From: Apostichopus japonicus
Taxonomy: Eukaryota > Echinodermata > Holothuroidea > Aspidochirotida > Stichopodidae
Reading direction: 5' to 3'
Assembly (NCBI RefSeq): GCF_037975245.1
Contig: NC_092583.1
Span: forward strand, 1,576,264 to 1,640,263
Length of the DNA: 64,000 nucleotides
Shown here in pieces: positions 63,531 through 64,000 of the stretch. The position numbers were made by a program, and so were the translations under genes. The notes beneath the pieces were generated by a model that saw only the letters and a program-made list of their open reading frames with translations, had not been told where the DNA came from and did not search any database. Positions within the stretch are counted from its first letter, which is position 1. Every line of letters starts with the position of its first letter.

Positions 63531-64000
63531 CCCCCCAAACAAACGAGTTAAAATAGTACGTAATTCAATACTACATAATGTATATATTTAAAATTAGCAA
63601 GGTACATGTACAGATCAGAGTAGTCTTACTTTTCAACTTCTGATAATTGTATATACAAAGATAGGCCAGAAATGTCTTTGATACAACTACAGCCAGTACT
63701 TGTCTTTGATACAACTGTAGCTAGTAAATGTTTAAGTTAGCCTAATAAGAGAAGGCGAGAGCTATCCGACGATTGCCATCTGATGCAAAGTTTCTCAACT
63801 GTTTTCTCAACTGAAATATTATTTGCGTAAACGGGTTCTTAACTAGATGTTACTACTGACAAGATCGGAATCTAGTCTTTTTCTGCGGGTAGAGTGTTGA
63901 TTGAAACGACACGCGATAGAAATGACAGCCTAGATGACAGAAGAATAGGTCACCTATAATTTGGCCATATTCTTGCTACGTTCATTTCAATAGTTTTTCC
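63531..64000. other. No feature seen
   Basis: AT-rich sequence with a short near-duplication (GTCTTTGATACAACT at about 63675 and 63703). No gene or known repeat recognised. Confidence 0.4.

Overview
This window is nuclear DNA of an animal. It carries four spliced protein-coding genes with GT-AG introns, separated and invaded by many short transposable elements, SINEs, minisatellites and microsatellites. Protein content and repeat style (TTAA-flanked MITEs, hAT MITEs, a tRNA-derived SINE with a CCTTGGGCAAG core, CR1/L2-like and Penelope-like retroelements) suggest a marine invertebrate deuterostome. An echinoderm such as a sea cucumber is my guess, but the sequence alone does not prove it.

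Layout. (1) 669-7983, minus strand: seven exons of the N-terminal half of a secreted ADAMTS/ADAM-type (M12B) metalloprotease, running off the left edge just after its HEIGH zinc motif. (2) 8644-10700: a dead non-LTR retrotransposon. (3) 10898-28203, plus strand: a complete 13-exon PIGA gene, the catalytic subunit of the first step of GPI-anchor synthesis, starting with a 17-nt coding exon. (4) 33088-37048, minus strand: a complete 5-coding-exon TMEM41A gene (VTT/DedA membrane protein), tail-to-tail with PIGA. (5) 38561-56084, plus strand: a complete 18-exon puromycin-sensitive aminopeptidase gene (NPEPPS type, M1 family), head-to-head with TMEM41A. (6) 56085-64000: its 3' flank, then repeats dominated by one Penelope-like element (59139-62927) that has itself been hit by three hAT-type MITEs. 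The four genes are unrelated housekeeping or secreted functions; I see no operon-like functional link.

The most interesting signals are: the nested Penelope-like element with a 19-bp target duplication, inverted ends and a hammerhead-ribozyme-like core; a second dispersed hammerhead-like motif at 24044-24090; a five-copy TTAA-flanked MITE family; two repeat families with apparent 6-bp target duplications; and two minisatellites in the NPEPPS introns, one repeating a 3' splice-site-like sequence about 30 times and the other a 5' splice-site-like sequence. Exon boundaries were assigned by eye from reading-frame continuity, splice consensus and remembered family similarity; no alignment or database search was run.
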